This document shows, piece after piece, positions 18,735 through 28,375 of a stretch of 64,000 bases of DNA. A program made the translations under genes and the position numbers. This stretch comes from Comamonas testosteroni (GTDB lineage Bacteria > Pseudomonadota > Gammaproteobacteria > Burkholderiales > Burkholderiaceae_C), in NCBI RefSeq assembly GCF_030505195.1, contig NZ_CP129672.1, forward strand, positions 744,001-808,000. The letters are read 5' to 3'. Position 1 is the stretch's first letter. Each line of letters starts with the position of its first letter. The notes below the pieces were generated by a model. That model ran no database searches. It was not told the origin of the DNA and saw only the letters and a list, made by a program, of their open reading frames with translations.

Positions 18735-19324
18735 CCCAACCCGCTTTTTCCATTTGCGTGTACTGCGGCTCACGCCCCGGCACCAACCCTCAATTCACCG
18801 AAGTCGCCAAGGCCGTGGGCCAATGGATAGGCTCGCGCGGCGGCCAGCTGGTCTATGGCGGCGGACGCAGCGGCCTGATGGGCGTGGTGGCCGAAGCCAC
18901 GCAACAAGCTGGCGGCCGCGTCGTCGGCATCATCCCTCAGGCGCTGGTCGACAAGGAACTGGCCAACCAGGCCTGCGACGAGCTGCACATCGTCAAGAAC
19001 ATGCACGAGCGCAAGGCCATGATGGCCGAGCGCAGCGACGCCTTCGTGGCCTTGCCCGGCGGCATCGGCACGTTTGAAGAGCTGTTCGAAGTCTGGACCT
19101 GGCGCCAGCTGGGCTACCACGACAAGCCCGTCGGCATTCTCAATGTGGATGGCTATTACGACGCCATGCTGCAGTTTCTTCAGTCCTGCGTGGGCAACGG
19201 CTTCATGGGCGAGTGGCAGATGGGCCTGGTCGAAAACAGCAGCGACACCTCGGCCCTGCTGCAAAATCTCGTCCAGAATGCAGGCAGCCAGCTGGATACA
19301 CCGCCTCTGCGCTCGGTGATCTGA
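18731..19324 (+). CDS. LOG family protein (TIGR00730), putative nucleoside 5'-monophosphate phosphoribohydrolase
   Basis: A 197-residue protein with the LOG fold motifs CVYCGSRPG, GGGRSGLMGVVA and the catalytic ALPGGIGTFEELFEVWTWRQLG (PGGxGTxxE). LOG enzymes hydrolyse cytokinin riboside monophosphates or, in most bacteria, other nucleoside monophosphates to base and ribose 5-phosphate. The physiological substrate here is unknown. The start overlaps the dgkA stop by four bases. A terminator lies about 80 nt downstream. Confidence 0.93.
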   Translation: MTQPAFSICVYCGSRPGTNPQFTEVAKAVGQWIGSRGGQLVYGGGRSGLMGVVAEATQQAGGRVVGIIPQALVDKELANQACDELHIVKNMHERKAMMAERSDAFVALPGGIGTFEELFEVWTWRQLGYHDKPVGILNVDGYYDAMLQFLQSCVGNGFMGEWQMGLVENSSDTSALLQNLVQNAGSQLDTPPLRSVI

Positions 19325-19402
19325 GGCCTGCAAACCCTGTGGAACGGCATCCGCCTGCCCGCAGAGCTGCAGGCAGCGCGCAAGCCCGGCTCCGTGCCAT
19401 GA

Positions 19403-19431
19403 AAAAAGCCAGACTCAAGGTCTGGCTTTTT
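19403..19431. terminator. Intrinsic terminator after the LOG gene
   Basis: AAAAAGCCAGAC, loop TCAAG, GTCTGGCTTTTT. It ends the plus-strand series and can also act toward it for minus-strand glnB. Confidence 0.88.
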
Positions 19432-19491
19432 GGTTGGGGCGCATGTCTGGCGCGCATAACTGGGGCGCATAACTGGACCCGGCATGCCTGC

Positions 19492-19842
<351 letters not shown>

Positions 19843-19880
19843 TCAATTGATTGAAATCGGCAAACACCGGAGGCAGAACC

Positions 19881-21527
19881 TCAGGCGCGAAATTTGTTGG
19901 TGATGGGGTAGCGCCAGTCCTTGCCAAAGCTGCGCATTGTCAGACGTGGACCGACCGGCGCCTGGCGACGCTTGTACTCGTTGATTTGTATCAGACGCGT
20001 GACCCGCTCCACATCCGCCGGCGCAAAACCCTCGGCGACGATGGAGCTTATGCTCTCGTTGTTTTCCATGTAACGGGACACGATGGCATCCAGCACCTCG
20101 TAGTCCGGCAGGCTGTCCTGATCCTTCTGATCGGGGCGCAACTCAGCACTGGGTGGACGCGTAATGATGCGATCGGGAATGGGATCGAGCCCCGTGCCGA
20201 AGGGATCGTTGGCATTGCGCCAGCGTGCCAGCGCAAACACCTCGGTCTTGAACACATCCTTGATGACGGCAAAGCCTCCAGCCATGTCGCCGTACAGCGT
20301 GCAGTAGCCGGTGGACATCTCGCTCTTGTTGCCTGTGGTCAGCACGATGGAGCCAAACTTGTTGCTCATGGCCATCAGCAAGGTCCCCCGAATACGGGCT
20401 TGCAGGTTTTCCTCGGTCGTGTCTTCGGCGCGCCCGGCAAAAGTGCCTGCCAGCGCCGCCTTGAAGGCTTCGAACTGCGGCGCGATATCGATCTCTTCGT
20501 GCTGTACGCCCACGCGCTCGGACATTTCGCGCGCGTCAAGCCAGCTGATATCGGCCGTATAGGGCGAAGGCATCATGACCGTGCGCACCTTGTCCGCGCC
20601 CAGCGCATCCACTGCGATAGCCAGCACCAGGGCCGAGTCCATGCCGCCCGACAGGCCGATGAGTGCGCCCGGAAAACGGTTCTTGCCGACATAGTCACGC
20701 ACGGACAGCACCAGCGCAGACCAAAGCGCATGGTGGTGGTTCAGCTGGGGGTTGACTGCCCCCGTCAGCGTCACGCATCCATCCACCAGATGCGCGGCCA
20801 CCATGGGCAGCTCTTCCTCGAAAGCGGCCGCGCGAGCCGCCACCTGACCACTGGCGTCCACTGCAAACGAGCAGCCGTCGAACACGACTTCGTCCTGACC
20901 GCCCACCAGATGGGCATACACCAGGGGAGCCGCATTTTCCATGGCGCGCTGCGCAATCACCGCCTCGCGCTCGGAGGATTTGCCGCTATGAAACGGCGAG
21001 GCATTGATGACGGCCAGCAACTGGGCGCCTGCGGCCACGGCAGCCCGCGCAGGGCCGGCATGCCAGGCGTCTTCGCAAATCAGCAGGCCGATCTGGATGC
21101 CATCGAGCTCGAAGACACAGCTCTCTTGACCGGCCGCAAAGTAGCGCTGTTCGTCGAACACGCCAAAATTGGGCAGCAGCTGCTTGAAGTAGCGCGCAAT
21201 CTGCTGACCATCGCGCAGCACGCTGGCAGCGTTGAACAGTTTCTCACCCTGCTCATCGCGCTGCGGGTGACCGATGACCAGCGCCAGCCCCGGCCATTGG
21301 ACACTGGCTTGCTGCAATTGCTGCAGGGCCGCGTCGCAGGCCTCCAAAAATGCCGGACGCAGATACAGGTCCTCGGCCGCGTAGCCGCACAGGGCAAGCT
21401 CGGGCGTGAGCAGCAGTCGGGCACCGTTGGCATAAGCTTCAGCAGCAGCGGCGATGATTTTCTGGACATTGCCAGAGAGGTCTCCCACAACAAAATTGCG
21501 TTGGGCACAGCAAATGGAAAGCGTCAT
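19881..21527 (-). CDS. nadE: Glutamine-dependent NAD+ synthetase
   Basis: A 548-residue two-domain enzyme. The N-terminal nitrilase-like glutaminase domain covers about 1-260 (catalytic E in LLLTPELALCGY, K region, and C in GLLICEDAWH). The C-terminal NAD synthetase domain covers about 275-540 with the ATP P-loop LSGGMDSALVLAIA. It amidates deamido-NAD with ammonia from glutamine. The start MTLSICCAQRNF at 21527 fits the family; a longer frame exists upstream. It diverges from a GNAT/FemAB-like gene across 49 bp and is followed by glnB. Confidence 0.95.
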   Translation of the reverse strand: MTLSICCAQRNFVVGDLSGNVQKIIAAAAEAYANGARLLLTPELALCGYAAEDLYLRPAFLEACDAALQQLQQASVQWPGLALVIGHPQRDEQGEKLFNAASVLRDGQQIARYFKQLLPNFGVFDEQRYFAAGQESCVFELDGIQIGLLICEDAWHAGPARAAVAAGAQLLAVINASPFHSGKSSEREAVIAQRAMENAAPLVYAHLVGGQDEVVFDGCSFAVDASGQVAARAAAFEEELPMVAAHLVDGCVTLTGAVNPQLNHHHALWSALVLSVRDYVGKNRFPGALIGLSGGMDSALVLAIAVDALGADKVRTVMMPSPYTADISWLDAREMSERVGVQHEEIDIAPQFEAFKAALAGTFAGRAEDTTEENLQARIRGTLLMAMSNKFGSIVLTTGNKSEMSTGYCTLYGDMAGGFAVIKDVFKTEVFALARWRNANDPFGTGLDPIPDRIITRPPSAELRPDQKDQDSLPDYEVLDAIVSRYMENNESISSIVAEGFAPADVERVTRLIQINEYKRRQAPVGPRLTMRSFGKDWRYPITNKFRA

Positions 21528-21576
21528 GAAAAGCAAGCTAGGCGGTGAGGCCACCAGCCCCCGCGACAATCAGGGC

Positions 21577-22887
21577 ATGGCCGAAAACAAGATTATCACT
21601 CGCGTGCTTGCCAGCGTGCAGCAGCTGGACGCACAAACCTGGAATGTGCTGCTGGCCTCTCAATCCACGCCCACGCCCTTCATGCGCCACGAATACCTGG
21701 CGGCCATGGAGCAAAGCGGCAGCGCCACGCCCGACACCGGCTGGATCGCCCGGGTCATCACCGTCTGGGACGGCGATGAGTTGCTGGCCGCCTGCCCTCT
21801 CTACATCAAGACCCATTCTTACGGCGAATATGTGTTTGACTGGGCCTGGGCTCGCGCCTATCAGCAGCATGGCCTGCCGTACTACCCCAAGGGTTTGCTG
21901 GCCGTCCCCTTCACGCCTGTGCCCGGCTCGCGTCTGCTGGCACGCAGCCAGGCACTGCGCGTGGCGCTGGTGCATGCCGTCCAGGCCTGGGCAGCCGAGC
22001 AGCAGCTGTCATCGCTGCACCTGCTGTTTGGCGATGCCGATGATCTTGCCGCCTGCGCTGCGGCCGGCTGGATGCAGCGCAGCACGGTGCAGTTTCACTG
22101 GACGAACACGCCGCCCGCCCTCCCTGCGGCGCGCGCCACTTTGCCCGCCGAGGCAGAGCCCGCCAGCATGCAGGCCTGCGCTGACACAGCAACGACACCG
22201 CCCTGCTGGAAGGACTTCGACGATTTTCTGGGCTCGCTGAACCAGGAAAAGCGCAAGAAGATCCGCCAGGAGCGACGCAAGATTGCCGAGGCCGGCGTGA
22301 GCTTCAAGGCCCTGCAAGGCCGCGACATCGGTGCGCAGGACTGGTCCTTCTTCTATCGTTGCTACGAGCGCACCTACCTGGAGCATGGCAACCCGCCGTA
22401 TCTGACACCGGAGTTCTTTGCCGCCATGGCCTCGGCCATGCCCGAGAGCTGGGTGATGTTCATTGCCGAGCGCAACGGACAGCCCGTAGCATCAAGTTTG
22501 ATAGCTACTACCGCCTTACAGTCAACGAATTCAGCATCAAAACCATTGTTTTTTGATGGTGGACAAGCGCAAGCAGCTATCAATAACAAGGTCGCCTATG
22601 GCCGCTACTGGGGCGCTCTGGAGCGGATCGACAGCTTGCATTTCGAAGCCTGCTACTACCAGCCCATCGAATGGTGCATCGCCAACGGCTTTGACCGCTT
22701 CGAGGGCGGCGCCCAGGGAGAGCACAAGATGGCCCGTGCGCTGCTGCCCGTGGAAACACCGAGTGCCCACTGGGTGGCCCACCCGGCTTTTGCCGATGCC
22801 ATCGAGCGCTTTTTGCAGCGCGAGAGCGAAGGCATGGCCCAGTATGTGCAAGAGCTGCAATCCCATAGCCCGCTGCGCAAGGCCTGA
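21577..22887 (+). CDS. FemAB/GNAT-like acyltransferase (DUF482/peptidogalycan-biosynthesis family)
   Basis: A 436-residue protein with two GNAT-like halves. Motifs seen: TPFMRHEYLAAME near the N-terminus, FDWAWARAYQQHGLPYYPKGL, NQEKRKKIRQERRKIAEAGV, and FEACYYQPIEWCIANGFDRFEGGAQGEHKMARAL. These match the family often annotated as GNAT N-acetyltransferase or peptidogalycan biosynthesis protein; the true reaction is not established. Residues about 307-335 (SSLIATTALQSTNSASKPLF onward) are encoded by a dispersed intergenic repeat that sits in frame between conserved blocks. The gene may therefore be functional but enlarged. The start at 21577 was chosen by homology. Confidence 0.85.
   Translation: MAENKIITRVLASVQQLDAQTWNVLLASQSTPTPFMRHEYLAAMEQSGSATPDTGWIARVITVWDGDELLAACPLYIKTHSYGEYVFDWAWARAYQQHGLPYYPKGLLAVPFTPVPGSRLLARSQALRVALVHAVQAWAAEQQLSSLHLLFGDADDLAACAAAGWMQRSTVQFHWTNTPPALPAARATLPAEAEPASMQACADTATTPPCWKDFDDFLGSLNQEKRKKIRQERRKIAEAGVSFKALQGRDIGAQDWSFFYRCYERTYLEHGNPPYLTPEFFAAMASAMPESWVMFIAERNGQPVASSLIATTALQSTNSASKPLFFDGGQAQAAINNKVAYGRYWGALERIDSLHFEACYYQPIEWCIANGFDRFEGGAQGEHKMARALLPVETPSAHWVAHPAFADAIERFLQRESEGMAQYVQELQSHSPLRKA
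22494..22590 (-). repeat. Dispersed repeat located in frame inside a coding sequence
   Basis: Contains CAAGCGCAAGCAGCTAT at 22564-22580, the exact reverse complement of ATAGCTGCTTGCGCTTG at 13737-13753. Inner palindromes include ATCAAAACC/TTGATGG-like arms. GC content drops locally. It adds about 30 codons without a stop. Confidence 0.7.
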
Positions 22888-22898
22888 AGGCGGAGACA

Positions 22899-22925
22899 AA
22901 AAAAGGCCGCTTTGCAGCGGCCTTG
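22899..22925 (-). terminator. Intrinsic terminator after the first chemoreceptor gene
   Basis: On the minus strand AAGGCCGCTGCAAAGCGGCC then TTTTTTT. About 22 nt past the stop at 22948. Confidence 0.9.
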
Positions 22926-22947
22926 AATCCCTAACCCTTGGAGACAT

Positions 22948-24717
22948 TCAGAAGGTTTCCCAGTCATCCTCGTTCAGCGAGGACTTGGGCGCATTGCGGA
23001 CAGGCGCAGATTCACCAGCAGCAGCGCCCCCCATCAAAGAGCGCGGGGCTGCCGGCATGGGGGCAGAACGGGCGGCCACACGACGGACAGGAGCCTGACG
23101 CGCCGGGGCGGCAGCGGCGACCATGGCCGGCGCCGCTGCACGGGCTGCAGCCTTGGGTGCCTGGTCATGAAGCGCACTGGCAGGCAGCTGGAAGACCGCC
23201 ACGGCCTGAACCAGATCCTGCGCCTGCTTGCGCAGCGCGCCGGCAGCAGCGGCACTCTCCTCCACCAGCGCCGCGTTTTGCTGCGTCGTCTGATCCATCT
23301 GCGTCACAGCCTCGCCAACCTGGGCCACCCCCTGGCTCTGCTCCTGGCTGGCGGCACTGATCTCGGCCATCAGATCCGTCACCCGGCTGATGGCCGAGAC
23401 GATGTCGGCCATGGTGGCTCCGGCCTTGTCCACCAGCTGCGTGCCCTGCTCCACGCGCTGCACGCTGGTGCTGATCAAGGCCTTGATTTCCTTGGCGGCT
23501 TCGGCACTGCGCTGGGCCAGGGTGCGCACCTCGCCCGCCACCACGGCAAAACCACGGCCCTGCTCACCGGCGCGAGCCGCTTCCACGGCCGCATTCAGCG
23601 CCAGGATATTGGTCTGAAAGGCGATGGAGTCGATGACCGTGATGATGTCGGCAATCTGCTGGCTGCTGTTGTTGATGCCCTTCATGGTCTCCACCACTTC
23701 AGCCACCACGGCACCGCCCTGCGCTGCCACCTGGGAAGCATTCACCGCCATCTGATTGGCGGCGCGGGCGTTGTCGGCGTTCTGGCGCACCGTGGAGCCC
23801 AACTGCTCCATGGAGGCGGCGGTCTGCTCCAGCGCACTGGCCTGCTCCTCTGTGCGACCGGAGAGATCGGCATTGCCCGAGGCAATCTGCGAACTGGCCG
23901 AGGCCACGCCTTCCGCGTTCTGGCGTACCGAGCGCACGGTCTGCACCAGACTACTTTGCATGCGCTGCAGGGCGCTGAGCAAGCGGCCTGTTTCGTCCTC
24001 TCGCTCCACGCGAATGACGCCACTCAGATCCCCGTTGGCCACGCGGTCCGCCGCCTGCACGGCCTGCTCCAGCGGCGCGCGGATGGAACGCACCAGCCAG
24101 AGGCCGGCGCCCAGGGCCACCAGCACCGCCACTGCGGCGGCCACGATCAGCAGGCTCACGGCCCGTTCATAGACCCCCTCCGAAGCCAGCGTCTCGCCTC
24201 TTGCCACATCGCTGTTGAACTTGATCAGCTTTTGCAGGGTCGCCGAAGACGCGTCGTAGAGCTTGAGAGACTCCCCCCCCAGCAACTGCTTGGCACGCTC
24301 CTTGTCGCCGCTGCGCGATGCCTCGAACAATTGCTTGTTCAGCGCCACATAACGCTCTCTCTCGCGCAGGAACTGGGTATAGAGCTCGCGCTCCTCGGCC
24401 GTGATGATCAGCGGCTCGTAGAGCTTTTTCGCCTCTGCCAGATGCGTTTGCAACTGCTCGAACTGGGTCTCCACCTGGGCCATATAGGCGGCTTCGTCAT
24501 TGTTGACATGCCGCAACTCGAGCAAGCGGGTGCGCGCCAGGTCGGTATTGAGGGTGTTGATCACTTCCACGCTGGGCAAGGCATTGCCCGTGATGGTTTC
24601 AGCGCTGGAGCGCATGGAGCGCAACTGCAGCAATGCCATGGCCACTACCACGACCAGCAGCACGACCAGAATCCCGAACGTGCCGAGAATCCGCGTGGAG
24701 ATTTTGATGCTTTTCAT
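22948..24717 (-). CDS. Methyl-accepting chemotaxis protein (4HB, HAMP, 36H-type signalling domain)
   Basis: A 589-residue transmembrane chemoreceptor. TM1 is at about 8-30, a four-helix-bundle periplasmic sensor at 31-185, TM2 at about 186-208 and HAMP at about 210-262. The cytoplasmic signalling hairpin follows with the invariant tip [22 protein letters not shown] and methylation helices [18 protein letters not shown]. The C-terminus is DDWETF, an xWxxF pentapeptide that tethers CheR/CheB. The ATG at 24717 has a GGAGG site; the GTG three codons upstream lies inside that Shine-Dalgarno. It is a tandem paralogue of the next receptor. Its ligand is unknown. Confidence 0.95.
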   Translation of the reverse strand: MKSIKISTRILGTFGILVVLLVVVVAMALLQLRSMRSSAETITGNALPSVEVINTLNTDLARTRLLELRHVNNDEAAYMAQVETQFEQLQTHLAEAKKLYEPLIITAEERELYTQFLRERERYVALNKQLFEASRSGDKERAKQLLGGESLKLYDASSATLQKLIKFNSDVARGETLASEGVYERAVSLLIVAAAVAVLVALGAGLWLVRSIRAPLEQAVQAADRVANGDLSGVIRVEREDETGRLLSALQRMQSSLVQTVRSVRQNAEGVASASSQIASGNADLSGRTEEQASALEQTAASMEQLGSTVRQNADNARAANQMAVNASQVAAQGGAVVAEVVETMKGINNSSQQIADIITVIDSIAFQTNILALNAAVEAARAGEQGRGFAVVAGEVRTLAQRSAEAAKEIKALISTSVQRVEQGTQLVDKAGATMADIVSAISRVTDLMAEISAASQEQSQGVAQVGEAVTQMDQTTQQNAALVEESAAAAGALRKQAQDLVQAVAVFQLPASALHDQAPKAAARAAAPAMVAAAAPARQAPVRRVAARSAPMPAAPRSLMGGAAAGESAPVRNAPKSSLNEDDWETF

Positions 24718-25081
24718 TGATTGCACCTCCCTCTATTACCAATTAGTTTTTTATGAATACCGCTTTTGAATCCACGCATGCGAGACGTGAGGATTCAATT
24801 TCTCTGCTCAATCGGAAAATATCTCTGTGGAGCGCATATGAGTTCCAAGGGTCCGGGATAAGGTCTTATCTGTTTTCAATTGTTTCCAGTTTCATATTTC
24901 TTGCCTATCTTCAGGAACCTACAGCCACGTAGGCAGGCACTTACGCCGCCCTGCAGTTACTAGAAGTTACCAATAAAGATCCATAGCGATTCTCGAGCTC
25001 CAAAGCACAGACATTGCTTTGAAAAGGCACCAAGCCACCCCGCTTCTTGATGAATATCAAGACAGTTTGATGAAAGCTTGT
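24718..25081. other. Non-coding gap between the two chemoreceptor genes
   Basis: About 430 bp separate the two receptor genes. The part next to the first receptor holds its Shine-Dalgarno and an AT-rich stretch (24730-24900), which is likely promoter DNA. I could not match a sigma-28 (TAAA, then GCCGATAA) promoter. Beyond the terminator at 25082-25113 I see no gene. Confidence 0.5.
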
Positions 25082-25113
25082 AAAAAAACCCCGGTAGCGA
25101 TCGCTACCGGGGT
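25082..25113 (-). terminator. Intrinsic terminator after the second chemoreceptor gene
   Basis: A perfect palindrome, AACCCCGGTAGCGA/TCGCTACCGGGGTT, followed on the minus strand by TTTTT. About 37 nt past the stop at 25150. Confidence 0.92.
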
Positions 25114-25149
25114 TCTGAGAAATATTTGCTTGCCGAAACAGTCAATGGC

Positions 25150-26895
25150 TTAGAACTGCTCCCAGTCCTGATCGCTGCTCAAGGCCGGCTGGGTCGGCTT
25201 GGCGGCCATCTGCACGGTTTTGGCCTGGCCCGGGTCGGCGGCCTTGGCGGCAACGGCCCTGGCGACGGGTTCGGTACGTTTTTTCAGAGCCGCCGCGGCA
25301 AAGCTCTGGGCCTGATTGCCGAGCTGAAAAATCGCCACCGAATCGACCAAGGCCTTGGCCTGACGCTGCAGGGAGTCGGCGGCTGCCGCGCTCTGCTCCA
25401 CCAGGGCCGCATTCTGCTGCGTGGTCTGATCCATCTGGGTGACGGCTTCGCCCACCTGGGCCACGCCCTGGCTCTGCTCACGACTGGCCGCACTGATCTC
25501 GCCCATGATGTCCGTCACGCGGCCGATGGCCGTCACGATTTCGGCCATGGTGGCGCCGGCCTTGTCCACCAGCTGCGAGCCTTGCTCCACGCGCTGCACG
25601 CTGGCATGGATGAGCTGCTTGATTTCCTTGGCCGCCTCGGCGCTGCGCTGGGCCAGCGTGCGCACCTCTCCCGCCACCACGGCAAAGCCACGACCTTGCT
25701 CGCCGGCTCGAGCGGCTTCCACGGCCGCATTCAGGGCCAGGATATTGGTCTGGAAGGCAATCGAGTCGATCACGCCGATGATGTCGGCGATCTGGCGGCT
25801 GCTGTCGTTGATGCCCTTCATGGTGTCCACCACCTGGGCAACCACATCCCCGCCGCGACCCGCGACATCGGAGGCATTCTTTGCCATTTGATTGGCGGTC
25901 TGGGCGTTGTCCGCGTTCTGACGCACGGTCGAGCCCAGTTGTTCCATGGATGCCGCCGTTTCCTCCAGGGCGCTGGCCTGGCTTTCGGTGCGCGATGAAA
26001 GATCGGCATTGCCCTGCGCGATCTCGCTGGACGCCAGGGCCACGCCATGGGCATTGCCGCGCACATCCTGGACCACGGCGGACAGTTGCCGACGCATGTC
26101 TTCCAGCGCGTTGAGCAGCAAGCCCATTTCATCGCGGCGCTGATTCTTCACCACCATGCCCAGCTTACCGGCAGCCACGGCCTGCGCCAGCTCCACGGCC
26201 GTGGCCACGGGCGCCGTGATGGCACGTGTCATCGCAATGCCGACCACGGCAGCAAACAGCACCACCAACGCCAGCGTGCCGAGCAGCCAGTAGCGAGCCA
26301 GCTCGAAGCTGGATTTTTCGGCCTGCTGGGCCTGAGCCGCGCTCTCGAGTTGCAGCGTCATCAGCTTGCCCGTGCTTTCCGCCAGTTGGCTGAAGGCCTG
26401 CTCGGACAGCCCCGCAAAGAACAGGCCCAGCTCATCGGCCATGCCGGCCTGGCTGTCCACGGTGTTGTAGTCGCCGTCGCGGGCCCGCGCCAGCAGCTGC
26501 TCGTGCAGCTTCAGGAAATTCGCCTTGTTGGCCTGATAGCCTTCATAGGCCTCGCGCAGCGGCTGGCTGGCAATCAGCTCATGGACCACCTTCTCCTGCT
26601 CGGCAATGGTCTTCAGGCGCTGCTGGATCTGCTGCTCGTAGCCTTCGATCTCGACCAGGGTGCGTGCAGTGGCGATACCTGCCTCATGGCGTCGCAGCCG
26701 GTTGTACTCGGATCGCATGGAGGCTGCGTTGTAGACGCTGGGCAGCGCCACCTCGGATACCTCGCGGCCCGCTGCATGAATGCTGGACAGCTGCAGCCAG
26801 GCCACCAACCCGAGCAATGCAGACAACAACACCAGCGCCGTAAAGCTGATGCCCAACTTGGTCCCCACGCGCCAGTCCGAAATCTTCCAACTCAT
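25150..26895 (-). CDS. Methyl-accepting chemotaxis protein (4HB, HAMP, signalling domain), tandem paralogue
   Basis: A 581-residue receptor with the same plan as its neighbour: TM1 at about 13-33 ([20 protein letters not shown]), four-helix-bundle sensor to about 190, TM2 at about 191-212, HAMP, then a signalling domain with the same tip [22 protein letters not shown]. The signalling halves are nearly identical to the first receptor, but the sensors differ, pointing to duplication and sensor divergence. The C-terminus DQDWEQF is again an xWxxF tether. The ATG at 26895 has GGGGGAG five bases upstream, so the longer frame is rejected. Confidence 0.95.
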   Translation of the reverse strand: MSWKISDWRVGTKLGISFTALVLLSALLGLVAWLQLSSIHAAGREVSEVALPSVYNAASMRSEYNRLRRHEAGIATARTLVEIEGYEQQIQQRLKTIAEQEKVVHELIASQPLREAYEGYQANKANFLKLHEQLLARARDGDYNTVDSQAGMADELGLFFAGLSEQAFSQLAESTGKLMTLQLESAAQAQQAEKSSFELARYWLLGTLALVVLFAAVVGIAMTRAITAPVATAVELAQAVAAGKLGMVVKNQRRDEMGLLLNALEDMRRQLSAVVQDVRGNAHGVALASSEIAQGNADLSSRTESQASALEETAASMEQLGSTVRQNADNAQTANQMAKNASDVAGRGGDVVAQVVDTMKGINDSSRQIADIIGVIDSIAFQTNILALNAAVEAARAGEQGRGFAVVAGEVRTLAQRSAEAAKEIKQLIHASVQRVEQGSQLVDKAGATMAEIVTAIGRVTDIMGEISAASREQSQGVAQVGEAVTQMDQTTQQNAALVEQSAAAADSLQRQAKALVDSVAIFQLGNQAQSFAAAALKKRTEPVARAVAAKAADPGQAKTVQMAAKPTQPALSSDQDWEQF

Positions 26896-26928
26896 GCGCT
26901 CCCCCTCGTATCTATCGATGCAGGCCAT

Positions 26929-26966
26929 AAAAAAACGCACCAAGCGAGGTCCGCCAGGTGCGTTTC
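26929..26966 (-). terminator. Intrinsic terminator after ppa
   Basis: On the minus strand AACGCACCTGGC, loop, then TTGGTGCGTT and a run of Ts. About 70 nt past the ppa stop and just ahead of the chemoreceptor Shine-Dalgarno. Confidence 0.85.
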
Positions 26967-27034
26967 AAATTGTATATATGCAGATTGCGGGGCTTCTCTG
27001 CAAGTAAAGGTTAGAGACCCTTTACTAGTTTGGA

Positions 27035-27562
27035 TCAGCCCTTGTAGTTGGCGATACCGTCCACGATTTCCTTGTGTGCCGCGTCCACGCCCTTCCAGCC
27101 CAGAACCTTGACCCACTTGCCCTTTTCCAGATCCTTGTAGTGCTCGAAGAAGTGGGCGATCTGCTGCAGGGTCAGCTCATGGATGTCGCTGAGGTGGTTG
27201 ATCTTGTCGTAGGAAGGCAGCAGCTTCTGCGTGGGCACGGCCAGAACCTTGCCGTCGACGCCGGACTCGTCTTCCATCTCCAGGATGCCGATGGCACGGC
27301 AGGGCACGACCACGCCGCTGGGCAGGGGGAAGGGAGTCATCACCAGCACGTCCACGGGGTCGCCGTCGCCAGACAGGGTCTGGGGCACATAGCCGTAGTT
27401 CACGGGGTAGTGCATGGCAGTGCCCAGGAAACGATCCACGAACAGGCAGCCGGACTCCTTGTCCACTTCGTACTTCACGGGAGCCGAGTTGGCCGAGATT
27501 TCGATGACGACGTTGAAGACTTCAGGCGTCTTGGAGCCGGGGGTCACATTGTTCAGAGACAT
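27035..27562 (-). CDS. ppa: Inorganic pyrophosphatase (family I)
   Basis: A 175-residue soluble pyrophosphatase of typical family I length. It hydrolyses PPi to drive biosynthesis. The metal-binding signature [10 protein letters not shown] is at about residues 66-75, and [15 protein letters not shown] and [13 protein letters not shown] motifs (here NYGYVPQTL) are intact. The start [16 protein letters not shown] was chosen over an upstream in-frame start. It is transcribed alone, with its own terminator, toward the chemoreceptors. Confidence 0.96.
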   Translation of the reverse strand: MSLNNVTPGSKTPEVFNVVIEISANSAPVKYEVDKESGCLFVDRFLGTAMHYPVNYGYVPQTLSGDGDPVDVLVMTPFPLPSGVVVPCRAIGILEMEDESGVDGKVLAVPTQKLLPSYDKINHLSDIHELTLQQIAHFFEHYKDLEKGKWVKVLGWKGVDAAHKEIVDGIANYKG

Positions 27563-27789
27563 GATGGTTGGGTGAAGTAATACAAAAAGCCCCGCAAGAG
27601 CCAACAAGGCATCAGCCCCCTAGGGTCAGCCCGCGATTTTAGGCGCATGACCCTAACGCAGGCATTACATGTTTGAAAGATGCACGCACAGTTGTGTATT
27701 ACCGCCGGGCGCCGCTAGCCACAACACCCATAAAAACTCACTCAAACCAATATAAATATAGAGGACTTAGCTCTCAGAACCAGAGCATA

Positions 27790-28314
27790 TCAAGCGTTCA
27801 CCGGGTGCCGGCGACGCACGGGGCCGCTGCGTTGCTCCACCGCCGCCTGCACCTCCTTGCGCAGCCCGAGCGCAAAGCCCAGCTCGGCCGCCACAAACAG
27901 CGGGCCTATCAGCAGGCCCATCACATCGTCAAAAAAAGCGGGCTTGCGTCCTTCCCAGTAGTGACCGATGAACTGGATCACCCAGCCCAGCGCAAACAAG
28001 CCCAGCCCCCAGGCCAGCCAGCTGCCCATGGGCTGCGCGGCGATGTGAGTGGCCAGCGCCAGCATGGCGGCTAGCAGCACGCTCATGAACAGGCCGTAGC
28101 GCCCGTCCAGCCGCCAGTAATACACCGCAGCGGCAACTGCTGCCAGCAGGGCCAGCGAGATCGGCATACCGCCAGGCGCACCCCATTGCAGCCTGGCCAG
28201 GAGAATGACCACCGCCTGCATGATCATGGGCACGCCAATGTAGTGCGTCACGATATTGCGCGGGTCGCGGTGGTAGCCGGCGTAGTTGGACAGTTGATCG
28301 ATTAGGGTTTTCAT
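27790..28314 (-). CDS. Mpo1-like (DUF962) membrane protein
   Basis: A 174-residue protein with four hydrophobic segments and the DUF962/Mpo1 histidine pattern: NYAGYHRDPRNIVTHYIGVP near the N-terminus and IQFIGHYWEGRKPAFFDDVMGL near the C-terminus. Yeast Mpo1 is an Fe(II) 2-hydroxy fatty acid dioxygenase; the bacterial role is unproven. The ATG at 28314 has AGGAGA eight bases upstream. It diverges from a Crp/Fnr-type gene with only about 60 bp between start codons, which makes regulation by that protein possible. Confidence 0.88.
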   Translation of the reverse strand: MKTLIDQLSNYAGYHRDPRNIVTHYIGVPMIMQAVVILLARLQWGAPGGMPISLALLAAVAAAVYYWRLDGRYGLFMSVLLAAMLALATHIAAQPMGSWLAWGLGLFALGWVIQFIGHYWEGRKPAFFDDVMGLLIGPLFVAAELGFALGLRKEVQAAVEQRSGPVRRRHPVNA

Positions 28315-28375
28315 CGCTGTATCTCCTGGTCGCTTGTCAGAGCATGGTGGCGCAGCATCAACCTTGCCGTCTGTC

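Noticed and set aside
19452..19476. Direct repeat GCGCATAACTGG, two copies
   Set aside because: Only 12 nt with a one-base gap; no other copies or function suggested.
19851..21548. A 565-codon open frame opposite nadE
   Set aside because: The nadE translation has full domain motifs; the opposite frame has a His/Arg-rich composition typical of antisense frames.
24718..25081. Sigma-28 promoter for the chemoreceptors
   Set aside because: A TCCGATTG box was seen but no TAAA at the proper distance upstream, so I do not claim it.
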